Positions 44,815-54,034 of a stretch of 64,000 bases of DNA are shown here, piece by piece. The notes beneath the pieces were generated by a model. The model was not told where the DNA came from. It saw nothing but the letters and a program-made list of their open reading frames with translations, and did no database searches. Both the position numbers and the translations under genes were made by a program. The stretch is taken from contig JABMLP010000011.1 of the NCBI GenBank assembly GCA_013176395.1, positions 1,488,001 through 1,552,000 on the forward strand. Reading direction: 5' to 3'. Positions within the stretch are counted from its first letter, which is position 1. Each line of letters starts with the position of its first letter. This stretch comes from Venturia oleaginea (lineage: Eukaryota > Ascomycota > Dothideomycetes > Venturiales > Venturiaceae).

Positions 44815-45607
44815 TCAGTACCCCCTCATCGCATACCTGTCCTCATCATTATAATCATCATCCTCATAATCCGCATCATCGTCAGAGCCTCCAGCAAAAC
44901 CCTCTGAAACACCCCCACATTTGACGCAAGGAAAGTCCAGGCCATATACACACTCATTACACTCACCACAGTGCCACTCCCTCCAACCAGCGCATTCCCC
45001 ACAAGCAACACAATGCTCCGTTTGACTATCCTGTTCCCAAGCACCCTCACGTCCGCGGCAGAAAGAATAGAACCATCCACCATGCTCATGTACACCAAGA
45101 CCAAGCCTAAATATCTCTTCTGTGATCGACTTTTTCTCTTCGGCGCCACAGTCGGGAGATTCCCACCGCTCACATAACTCGCCGAAATCGGGGTCGAAGG
45201 GCTCGCGGAAGAGGTCGTCGGTGGGTCCAGATGTCATATCTCCCTGTTCTACACTGAAGAGGAGGGCGCGGAGTTCCTCTACGCAAGCAGGATGGAACAG
45301 ATTGAAGTTCCTCCTCGTTTGCTTCTCATCTTTTAGCCAATTTGTAAAACAAGGATGAGCTCGAAGACCAGGCTGGCCAAAGAAGGCTGCGACGTCATTG
45401 AAGAGGTTTGTACAGGCTTGGCACTTGCAATTGCTAGAGCATCCGTTGTCAGATCTATAGCATTGACAACGAGTGCTGCAAGCAGTCTTGCAGGCGCACT
45501 TCGTATCTGTGCGAGGGGCGGCGTTACGACTGGGTCGGGTATATGCGAGTGTCAGCCTCGATTAGTAATAACGATTGAGACACGAACCTGGGTGACTCGG
45601 CGCTCAT
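44815..45607 (-). CDS. Tesmin/TSO1-like CXC-domain protein, 244 aa
   Basis: Exons 45607-45588 and 45529-44815 join in frame (MSAESP|S then [10 protein letters not shown]), total 735 nt. The intron ends are GTTCGT and CCCAG. The first ~40 residues contain [15 protein letters not shown] and [13 protein letters not shown], the C-X-C-X3-C-X3-C-X-C-X6-C-X3-C-X-C-X2-C layout of CXC domains, which bind zinc and DNA in animal and plant proteins. A second Cys-rich part near residue 190 ([28 protein letters not shown]) looks like another zinc fold. The tail is acidic ([17 protein letters not shown]). Most family members carry two CXC repeats; only one is clear here. The start is tentative because upstream frames on this strand are also open. 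Confidence 0.62.
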
Positions 45608-46404
45608 CGCTCGGCACGGCCATGCAGGCGGCATCAAGGCTACCAGGCAATGAAAAAGCCCCGTCCGAAGTGAGGTTGATTTCCAGCAGATTCGCGATAC
45701 TATTCCTCGGCCGTTCTGTTCCATATGCTTCCCTCAATTCTTTCTTTGCATTGTATAGATTTGATTGAAAATTGTCGAGACATTTCGAAAAATTTGCCAG
45801 TCTCATGCTTGCAATCGCCCTGTTCCTTTAAGCCGTTCTCAGATCCGAGTTGGCACGATCGATTTCTGCCTCCTCGTGTTCAATTTCCTCTCTGTTCTTG
45901 TCTATCTGTTCTTGTCTATCTGTTCTTTGCAAGCGCTCGCGTAATGTTGCGCGCCTGCTAGCCCAACCTCAGTTTCCTCAATGCGGTGATGTGATTGCTG
46001 CGCGATCGCCATAGTGGCTGTGTCTTGATAGGTGTCTGGAATCGAGAACAGCTTCGTTCTGGCTCGCTTGGTGGGTAGTGGTTGGGACATTGTGTGGTTC
46101 ATATAGGATTGAAAAGTTGTCAAAAGAAGTATGAAGGAGTGAGACGTCAGGAAAACTGAAATCACGCGTCGCTAATTCATGTAGAAACCAATTTACCCCT
46201 TTCGATAGCGCGTTTCATGAAATGGAGTGCGAGGCTGACATCGCGAGGGCACGTGTTGAACCCTTCCCGTATTAATATCAACTTTGGGCCTGTGAAAAAT
46301 ATACTGCTTCGATCTCACATGGATGCCACTAGGTGAGTTAGTGATTTCGCATCATCATTATCATGTCTTGATCTTCAATTCCGTCATGACAAACCGTGCC
46401 GCCT
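45608..46404. other. Intergenic region upstream of the CXC gene
   Basis: Minus-strand ORFs at 45552-45806 and 45902-46165 have no recognised features; part may be a 5' exon or leader of the CXC gene. The helicase gene ends at its right edge. Confidence 0.4.
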
Positions 46405-49158
46405 TCATTCCGCAGGCAGTTCGTCCAGGTTCGCATATCGTAGATCAGAATGCTCTTCGAGGTGCAACATCCACTCTTTTAAGAAATCGCTTCCTTTAGC
46501 AATCGTCTCAGAATCACCAATGACGCAAAGATGTCTCTTCGGTCTCGTCATGGCAACATTCAGCCTCCTCTTCTCTCCTAGAAACCCCACTTCTCCGCCG
46601 CTTCTCACCAAACTTAAGACCACTGCTTCTTTTTCCCGGCCCTGGAAACCATCAACACTGCCCAGCTCCAGGCCTGGGAACGAATCTTTGAGCAGTTGCC
46701 GGATGAGAGCAAGCTGGGCGTTGTAGGGTGTGATGACTGCGATATCTTCTGCCCGCACACCAGCATCAATGAGATTTGTGACGTGGAGTTTGACGAGAAG
46801 AGCTTCGCTGGGATTGCTTTTACTCTCACCACCGAATACCCTGCCTTTCTTCCCTGCCGTCTCTTGGTCATCCTCCTCTTTCTCTGGAAATTCGCCACCT
46901 TGCGTGTCCCAGAACACAAGAGGCTCGCGTGTGTCATCTGTATCCTCGACGTCGTATGGCAGGTCTGTAAGCAACCGGGTCTTTGCTGATTCAGCTGCGA
47001 TGAGTTTGGAGTCGTAAAGGGAGGTTGAAGGGTATGTCATTATCTTCTTGTGCATGCGATATTGTGTTGTTAGCATTCGTTTGATCGACGGACCGTGAAG
47101 GGAGAGCATGCGGTCGAAGAGGGTTGTTTCAAGAGTTATTGAAGGGTCTTTCCTGGGTTTCGAATCTTTTGCCCAGTCTGGGAGGTCCATGGCTTCTGAA
47201 GGTTTCGTGGCTGCGGATTTGGTGCGATCTGGGAGCTCCATTGTTTTGGACGTTTTAGATGTGGCTTGAGGCTTTATGTTGAGGCTCTTGATAGTAGGTG
47301 GTAATTGAAGATGGTCTCCTGTAAGCACACGGATCAGTCATTGATCAAGTTGGAAGTCATTGATAATTCCAATTATTCTGTAGAGTTTATCGACAGTGAT
47401 CCGGATGGGAGGTTCTTTCCATGAGCAATATTTGAGGGATCAAGGAAACGGCCTACCTGCCAGCACGACTTTCTTTGCCGATAGAAGTGGAACCCAGCAT
47501 TGTGCTTCTAATGCCTGACTCGCTTCATCAACGATGACAACGTCAAACTTCTGATTCTTGAGATGAAAACCACCAGCTCCATGAAGAGTGGCCAGCACGA
47601 CTTTACTGCCTGTTGAAACGCGAGTTAGTCAGATTGGTGCCACTTCTGACTGTGGTCTGTTCAACTCTGCTATCCGATTTGAACGCTGTGGACACGAGAT
47701 GAACATCAATAAATTTCTGGCAAGGTTGTTTTGAAAGATTGCCAGATATTTATCGATATCCAAGAAGGTTGAGTGTTGGAGTTTAGAACAGGGAAAGCAA
47801 CTAAGCCTACCTGTCACCAAATTGTTGACACAGTCTTTCTCTCTTTCTCGAAATTCTTTTCGGAGATTCCTCAAGTCGCCATAAATCTCTCGGCGTTCTC
47901 TTCCTGAACGAGTCTTGCGGATACTAGCCTGTTTGGTGTCCATCTCTTTCCGTATATCCTGGACAATGGCTGCTGCGTCGGACGTGCGAGTCAAGACATC
48001 GAGTGAATGGTTTACTACTGAATGTAAAAGACGAGCTGGGTGTCCGAGACGGATGATGGGAACTTTATGTGGTGCCAATCGTTCCACGATGTTGTCAACT
48101 GATATGTTAGAAGGACCACAGACCAGAAGTCTCAGGCCTTGTGTAAGGAATTGTAGGATAAGCTCGATAAGAGTGTGTGTCTTTCCAGTGCCTGGTGGGC
48201 CATGAATCAGAGCTACTTCTTTGGAGAGGATAGCAAATTTGACAGCTTCTTTTTGAGAATCATTCAGGGACGGATCAATCCATTCCAGCTTGTCGAGATC
48301 GTACTCTGGATCTGATAGATTTGTCGGGAGTGGTGTCAGTGAAGATTGACCAAACAGGACGCGTATGAATGAAGAATATTCAGATTCCGAGAACTTCTGC
48401 AGTCGAGTCATAGTCTGATTCATCCTGGCACTTATGTCAGAGGGAGTGTCCATACAAGAGTGAGAACATTGTCAGCGTACCTCTTGTAAGTGACATCGTT
48501 AGCGAGCTTGACACTTTGAGACAAGTCAGCAAGCTTCCCAGTTCAAGGTGAGGCCGCCAATCCGGCGCCCTTTGCTCCTGGCATCAACCAAAGATTTCGT
48601 TGAGTTTGAGGTCTTTCAATTCCAGGCCGACATCGATAAATTTCTGGAAATCATGGACGATAAGATGTTCAGAAATTTAACGACATCAATCTCGAGATAA
48701 GAGTGTTATAGTGATTTCAGGTTTGCAACGCACATCCACAACTTCCCACTTGGAACATCAACATCGTCTTTATCCAACGCCACAGATACGCTCGCTGGCT
48801 GCACCTTCAATACAACCCCATCTACGCCATTCCTCTGCGAATCGGCCTTCTCCTTTTTCTTCGCTGAGCCTGACGGTTGCTCCTGGACGCCTACGATATC
48901 CCCAACTCGGATACCATGTTCTGGGATATCACCGCCGCCGACGGCTGAGTCGAGCTCAAGGTCTAGTACAGTCTTACCACCGAAGCCTGTTCTTTGGGCG
49001 CTGATATTTAGGTTTACAATTGCTGCACCGGCGCGTTGTAATGCTGTTGGTGATGTTTGTGCAATCAAAGCGTTTGATTCGGCGACTTCGGCTTGTAGTT
49101 CTTGGTCGAGAAGATCCAACTGCGTGGTGGCGAAGGTCGGGATGTCTATTGGCTTCAT
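46405..49158 (-). CDS. hcs1: SF1 DNA helicase of the Hcs1/SMUBP2 (IGHMBP2) family
   Basis: Exons 49158-48734, 48513-48481, 48424-47811, 47609-47457 and 47318-46405 give 2139 nt and 712 aa. The start MKPIDIPTFATTQLDLLDQE fits the family N-terminus, so the ATG at 49200 was not used. Joins give conserved KLWIVKLANDVTYKRMNQTM. Motifs in order: Walker A IHGPPGTGKTHTLIE, Ia VCGPSNISVDNIVE, Walker B VVIVDEASQALEAQC, III GDHLQLPPTI, then LTTQYRMHKKIM, V VDGFQGREKEAVVLSLVRS and VI RRLNVAMTRPKRHL. Family members unwind DNA/RNA 5'-to-3' and associate with ribosomes or DNA polymerase alpha. Introns 1 (220 bp) and 3 (201 bp) carry a hairpin repeat. No R3H or AN1 domain, as in yeast forms. Confidence 0.9.
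47694..47768. repeat. Hairpin repeat copy in hcs1 intron 3
   Basis: ATCAATAAATTTCTGGCAA and TTGCCAGATATTTATCGAT are inverted arms around a ~16-bp loop, inside the intron 47610-47810. Confidence 0.78.
48607..48697. repeat. Hairpin repeat copy in hcs1 intron 1
   Basis: Contains GACATCGATAAATTTCTGG and, inverted, TCAGAAATTTAACGACATC, ending ATCTCGAG. It lies wholly within the intron 48514-48733. Confidence 0.7.
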
Positions 49159-49573
49159 CTTGGATTCACTTTGGTGATATTGACGGGAGTTGACGACCAA
49201 GAGGAGTTTGTTTTGGTGTGCTGGTAGGGAGTCTCGTTACCATGATGATAAAACCATACCTACCTTAAATCACCGCCGTCTCTGAAGACGCCCTCGGCCA
49301 TGAACTCAAAATCAATTTTGATAATTCTCTAGCCTCGTTGCAGAATTAGATAGCCAGATATATATGGGTATCAATATCGAGTTCGGGGACACTAAACTCA
49401 TTGGCGTCTTCGATGAGTGGCGGCCTCTGCACTAGAATCGTCACCTCCTCTCCGCATGACGGGCAAAAGGAGGCACAATCATTATTACATCTGCGGCCAT
49501 GGCAACTCGATATTACATCTGTCTCCCCTAATCAATACTAATTCGATACAGTGTAGCATTACAAGGGGTTAAT
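49159..49573. promoter_or_regulatory. Divergent promoter region, hcs1 and DsbA-like gene
   Basis: 415 bp between two genes read away from each other. It contains the decayed hairpin at 49304-49383. No further motif is assigned. Confidence 0.45.
49304..49383. repeat. Possible decayed hairpin repeat upstream of hcs1
   Basis: GAACTCAAAATCAATTTTGATA faces TATCAATATCGAGTTC with a degraded middle; AGCCAGATATATATGGG resembles the core arm. Confidence 0.4.
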
Positions 49574-50305
49574 ATGGTCTACGAATCCACCATCTCCTTC
49601 ACCCTCGACACAATATGTCCTTGGTACACACGGCCTCTCTCGCTGATTACTGCCCCCTCTAACGTGTACAGGACCTACCTAGGCCTTCGCCGCCTTCAGG
49701 CTGCTATCTCCCAATTCCAGGACGCCAATCCCTCCGCCTCCATCACCTATACCGTCAAATACCTGCCCTATCAACTCTACCCTGAGGCCTCCAAAGAAGG
49801 TGAAGACAAATACGAGTGGTACAAGAAGAGTCACTACGGTGACTCGGAGGAGAAGATGAAAATGTACATCGGTCTTATGACCGCGTATGGCATGGGTTGT
49901 GGCATTGACTTCAAGTTTAGAGGAACTGTGGCCAATACGCTTGATGCACATCGGGTTATCCAACATTATCAGGAAGAGAAAGGCGCCGAAGCTGCCGACA
50001 AGATCGTTGCGTCCTTGTACTCACAGTACTTCGAGAACGAGAAACATCCTTCCAGTCCGGAGACGCTTCTTATGGCTACCACGGCTGCTGGTATACCGGA
50101 AGCGAAGGCAAGGGCATTCATTGGTGATGAACATGAGGGCTTGCAGGATGTCAAGATGTTGATTCGGGAGCAGACTGGAAACGTTGTTGACTCGGTGCCG
50201 CATATTATCATTGAGGGCAAGAGGAGGGATATCACACTGACGGGTGCGAAAGAAGTAGCCGAATATGTCAAGGCGCTGGAAAGAGTCATGAAAGAGTCTT
50301 CATAG
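49574..50305 (+). CDS. DsbA/FrnE-like thioredoxin-fold oxidoreductase, 227 aa
   Basis: Exons 49574-49623 and 49672-50305. The 48-bp intron is a multiple of three with no stop, so it reads through in an ORF scan, but removing it restores the family motif CPWTYLGLRRL. The N-terminus is MVYESTISFTLDTICPW. The usual CPWC or CPWS active site is CPWT here, so only one Cys remains; dithiol oxidase activity is doubtful, and an isomerase or glutathione-linked role is possible. Later family signs are LPYQLYP, DAHRVIQHYQEE and the cis-Pro region DSVPHIIIEGKRRDITLTGA. Likely cytosolic, as no leader is seen. Confidence 0.82.
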   Translation: MVYESTISFTLDTICPWYTRPLSLITAPSNVYRTYLGLRRLQAAISQFQDANPSASITYTVKYLPYQLYPEASKEGEDKYEWYKKSHYGDSEEKMKMYIGLMTAYGMGCGIDFKFRGTVANTLDAHRVIQHYQEEKGAEAADKIVASLYSQYFENEKHPSSPETLLMATTAAGIPEAKARAFIGDEHEGLQDVKMLIREQTGNVVDSVPHIIIEGKRRDITLTGAKEVAEYVKALERVMKESS

Positions 50306-50350
50306 ACCATGCAAGGTGGCTCTTGGGACCATGCCTGAATATTCGTATTT

Positions 50351-50398
50351 GGGAGTTCAGCATTTCCCCGACATGCGACGGGAAAATGCTGAACTCCC
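50351..50398. repeat. 48-bp hairpin just after the DsbA-like gene
   Basis: Arms GGGAGTTCAGCATTTCCCCG and CGGGAAAATGCTGAACTCCC pair with one mismatch over 20 bp around an 8-base loop. It starts 46 bp after the stop codon, so it could act in 3' end formation or be a tiny foldback element. Confidence 0.85.
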
Positions 50399-50420
50399 GT
50401 TTGAAACCCTAGAGCTTTTG

Positions 50421-50523
50421 TTGAAGTAGATTGGTTATTCAACCAGCAAGGCAGTGAAGGTTAGTGCATATATGAGCACTATCCCTGAATACCTTGCTGG
50501 TTGAATAACTAACCTATTTCAAC
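50421..50523. mobile_element. ~100-bp foldback (MITE-like) element
   Basis: Outer arms of about 31 bp with three mismatches. The inner 18 bp, GTTATTCAACCAGCAAGG, are perfect. CCCTAG occurs near both ends (50408 and 50523) but is not directly adjacent on the left, so a target duplication is unproven. Confidence 0.65.
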
Positions 50524-50646
50524 CCTAGCTGACAAGAAACTTTCCTCGGAGACATCTACCGACTACTCATGTGCACGCTTCTGTCTCAACAAGGAAGGTG
50601 TTCTCCGGTCAGGCTGAATCTGAGGAACTAGCTAGGTACATGCATA

Positions 50647-51600
50647 TCAAACGGCTACACGTACTCCGACAGGTATCTTCCCAACATTCCACATGATCAT
50701 CGTGGCAGACGTGTAGATGTTGATGAACTGGATGGAGAAGTGTGCTGGTGCTATCAATAATTGCTCCTGATACAGCGGGCGCGATATGGCGGCATTGGGA
50801 AGTCGTAACGCAGGTACGGTTGAAGCAATATAGCGCAATGTCTCATTGCCCATAAATAACGCGCTCACAAGGGTAACCAAAGATGTTTAGATCTTGCTCT
50901 CAACTTTCTGGTACATTGCTTCTGTGGGCCCATACTTGGCTGATGATACAAGCGATTGGCAGAGAATTGCGAAGTCAAATACGGTTGGGCGTGGCAGGTA
51001 CTTGGGAGCAGAGAATCCCTCGTATTTTTTATCTACTAGCAATTATGAGTCTACCGTATCGCACGTCAAGTAGTTTGCCTACCATCCCTTCAACCTTCAG
51101 CGCTGGAACATCCGATGCTCGGTACGCTTCCACCCTTACGATGGGACTCTTGACCCAGAAGTGCGAGTTCAAAGTATTTGTGTACCTCCGCGGGAGCTAA
51201 TAACAAGATTCAATCAGCATTTCCAAATAACCTGCCAGTGCGTCGATCCTTTGTCCTTTCGGATACATCCAACGAGAAACAGGTACAGACAGGTTTTCCA
51301 CGGCACCGAACAACCGCTGATCCAATCCGCTACTCCAATCATCCTTTCGTGCAAGACCAATGCAAAATAGAAAAAAGAGCGAGTATACGTCGGTATTGTA
51401 GATGACGTTGAGTATGTGAAGGGCAAATTGTTGGAGAAGAAGTGAGCTTTGCGCGAGGAACGCTGGGTTCTTCTCGGAGATGATTGGTAGGAGATTACGC
51501 GCACCGGTAACCGTATCTTACACTACAAGTGGCACGGAGAAAAACACGCCACAGATATTGAGATCAGTCAAAACGACTAATCGTAGAGGAAGCGAAGAAG
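50647..51600 (-). pseudogene. Degraded protein-coding gene, unrecognised
   Basis: Minus-strand frames have natural-looking content in order: TDLNICGVFFSVPLVV, a TAA near 51524, EKNPAFLAQSSLLLQQFALH, NTDVYSLFFLFCIGLARKDD, SVPVSRWMYPKGQRIDALAG to a stop at about 51199, then VKSPIVRVEAYRASDVPALK, and finally LRYIASTVPALRLPNAAISR at 50647-50880. Stops and frame changes between the pieces suggest a broken gene. No family is recognised. Confidence 0.3.
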
Positions 51601-51707
51601 AGCGAGTGAACTTTTTGATTCTTTGCATCCACCATCCTGAACGCTACGACGAAATCCTCTCTGCCCTCGAATATAGTCATCAACCTCAGATCGATCGTGC
51701 GGCAATC

Positions 51708-52088
51708 ATGTCTCAACCTCAACTTCCCCATCTGCCAGAAACTAAGCCCGCTAATTTCCTCCTCACATTACCATCAGAGCTCCGACGAGCTGTTCTCCTA
51801 CAAGCCTCCGATTTCGAGATCAACCGATTCTTCAGTGTTTGTTCTCGCCTTGCGACATGGTATAGGATTCACCCTCGTCTTCGCATCGATATTGAAGAGT
51901 TGATGAAGGTTCGAGAGAGGAGGGAGGAGGATTTGCAGCTTGAGGTTGAGAAGGTTAGTAGGGTCGATGAGATGAACATACTGCTCCTTGAAGGTCCGGG
52001 ATCCATTCCGTCCAACGCCCCGGAAGCGTATTTCGGAACGGATTTCCAGCGCACGATTATACCGAGGAGAATATACTCGATACGCTGA
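51708..52088 (+). CDS. Hypothetical protein, F-box-like start, 126 aa
   Basis: ATG 51708 (MSQPQLPHLPETKPANFLLT) to the stop at 52088. FLLTLPSELRRAVLLQASDF resembles the first helices of fungal F-box-like proteins, followed by a charged stretch (KVRERREEDLQLEVEKVSRV). It is short for the family and may be truncated. Upstream in-frame sequence is open to about 51480 but has no better start. Confidence 0.4.
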   Translation: MSQPQLPHLPETKPANFLLTLPSELRRAVLLQASDFEINRFFSVCSRLATWYRIHPRLRIDIEELMKVRERREEDLQLEVEKVSRVDEMNILLLEGPGSIPSNAPEAYFGTDFQRTIIPRRIYSIR

Positions 52089-52244
52089 AAAGAGTAAATC
52101 TCTCCCTTCTTGAATAATGGCCATCGCACGTCTCCATTTCACACCCCTCTTCTTGAAAGAAGACAAGGAGACAAACCCGAATCGCGAGAAATAGTCAACA
52201 CCACAGACACCACCCAAAACCAACTACGAAAAAACGATCAACTC

Positions 52245-52430
52245 GCTCATCTCCTCCAATCAACACATCAACAGAGCAAATCACCCCCCTCCCTCCCCAA
52301 ACCAACCAATCACCCACCAAAAAAAGATCACCCACCCTCCGACCTCCACCAAAAAATCCTCCTCCAAATATAAAACCTCCACTATACCTCCCCACAAAAC
52401 AACCGCCATCCCCCCCGACAACCCCTCAAA
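52245..52430 (+). repeat. C-rich, G-poor low-complexity tract
   Basis: About 185 bp dominated by C and A (for example CACCCCCCTCCCTCCCC and CCATCCCCCCCGAC) with very few G. It lies between the F-box-like ORF and pogo-4. Confidence 0.75.
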
Positions 52431-52655
52431 GCCTTATTATCACGCCGCGTAAATCCAGTCTACGAGCACCGTTATTAGGTAGGTAGATGTATTCACAAAA
52501 AGATTCAAAGTACCAGATCTAGGATATCAAAACTAATGAGCGCTGATGAGAGAATTATAGATAATATCAGTTTGTAGTTAGGAACGGGGTAGAGGGGATA
52601 TATAGTAGCCCAATCGAGGGCGAAGAGGAGATTAATGTTGAATTTGAATGTATTA

Positions 52656-54032
52656 ACGTATTCCTCCACCGAGCCGGCCACACCACCGAGCCGGCCACTT
52701 TTCCTTGGCACGACCAACTCATATTACGCCTCTTCAATTTTATCGCTATCAACAATAGATTCCAAGTCTGTCGTGCTGCTATCTGATTCAGAAGATATCT
52801 CAATATCCTTTTTACAAGTTCGCACATTATGCCCAGTCGCGCCGCAGTTCCCACAGCGCCGTAAAGCTGGCCGGGCTGTTTGTTGATCACTACTACCACG
52901 AGCCTTCTTTGATTTCTGAGGCGCTACAGACGCCCCAGCAGCTACCTGCGTTGCTGCAGTCCCATACTCTACAGTACCACCTTGCTGGATCCACTTCCTT
53001 TTGCGCGATTTTCGCTTCGTCATTACTGCCAATTGCTCTTCAAGCTCGTGGTTTCGTGCAATAAGTCGAGCGTTCTGGTGCAGCATCAATTCAGCGCCCT
53101 TGACAAGCTGAGAGAAGCCAGTCTGCGCAGTAACTGGTGACCGAGTGAAAGATTCGCGTACAAGCTTTGATTGAGATCCAAATTCTTGAGTATTGCTTGG
53201 AGTCTTCGACTGCCACGGCGTCTCCTGCGGTGGGGGTGCTGGTAGGGTACGTAGCCGTACTTCAAGGCGATCCAATACCACCTCCACGTTAATAGGGACT
53301 AGCCCTACCATCTCAAAAGCCTTTCGACAGTTCTCTTCTGTAAACACGTCGAAATACGCGTATTTGAAGGCTGGGAGGAAGCCTTCTTTGTTGATATGGT
53401 AGACGCGTCGGCGTGCCAAGTCTCGAACTCGTTGAGAGTACTTGCACTTTAACGGCGAGAAGCAGACCACATCAAGCGGCTGGAGGATATGCGATGAATG
53501 AGGTGGCATACAGAGCGTTATGATCTTATGTTCGAGGCAGTAGTCCTTAAAATCCTGCTTGAGATGGCTCGATTGAAGGCCATCTTGAGCTCATCTGAGC
53601 GCGTTACGAACCTCTCAGCCCAGTTTTTCCCTACTGGCTCTCCACCGCGTACACCCAGCAGTTTATCCGCCATATCTACCACCTTACACAGCCGGGGCGC
53701 AAATCCTCGCAAATCGAGGTCGAGGATATATTGGACAAGCGTTTGCTCTTCTGTTGCAGTGATCTTATGGGAGTTTGGGCGAGTTTGAGATGGAGAGGTA
53801 ATTCCGCAGAGCCGATCAGAGAGCCTTTGGTGTTTGATGTTGAAGGCTGCAGCAGCGCGCCGTAGGCTTTGAAATTGGCCAGAGGTATAGGCCTGAAGAG
53901 CGAGATCAATTCTGCCTTCTTCTTGAACGGCTATCGCGTTGCGTTGTTGAGACATTGCGTGTTGAAGAGGATAAGGTCTGTGCCAAAAAGTGGCCGGCTC
54001 GGTGGTTTGGCCGGTTCGATAGTGGGATACCT
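52656..54032 (-). mobile_element. Fot1/pogo-type element (pogo-4), both TIRs, catalytic core deleted
   Basis: Left end ACGTATTCCTCCACCGAG follows TA (52654-52655). The right end, read inverted, is AGGTATCCCACTATCGAACC before TA (54033-54034). Imperfect TIRs of about 48 bp share CCACCGAGCCGGCCAC, repeated twice on the left. The transposase N-terminus (53957 down) runs to AFNRA and then jumps to LKQDFKDYCLEHKIITLCMP in another frame. About 190 codons holding the first two catalytic Asp are missing compared with pogo-2. Confidence 0.85.
52724..53957 (-). pseudogene. pogo-4 transposase remnant, N- and C-terminal parts
   Basis: N-terminal part MSQQRNAIAVQEEGRIDLAL with HTH (FQSLRRAAAAFNIKHQRLSD); C-terminal part with HSSHILQPLDVVCF and a zinc knuckle (RCGNCGATGHNVRTC) near the end. 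The zinc knuckle shows the tail that pogo-2 has lost. The middle deletion also changes the frame, giving a stop (SNIRS) 16 codons later. Confidence 0.82.
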
Positions 54033-54034
54033 TA

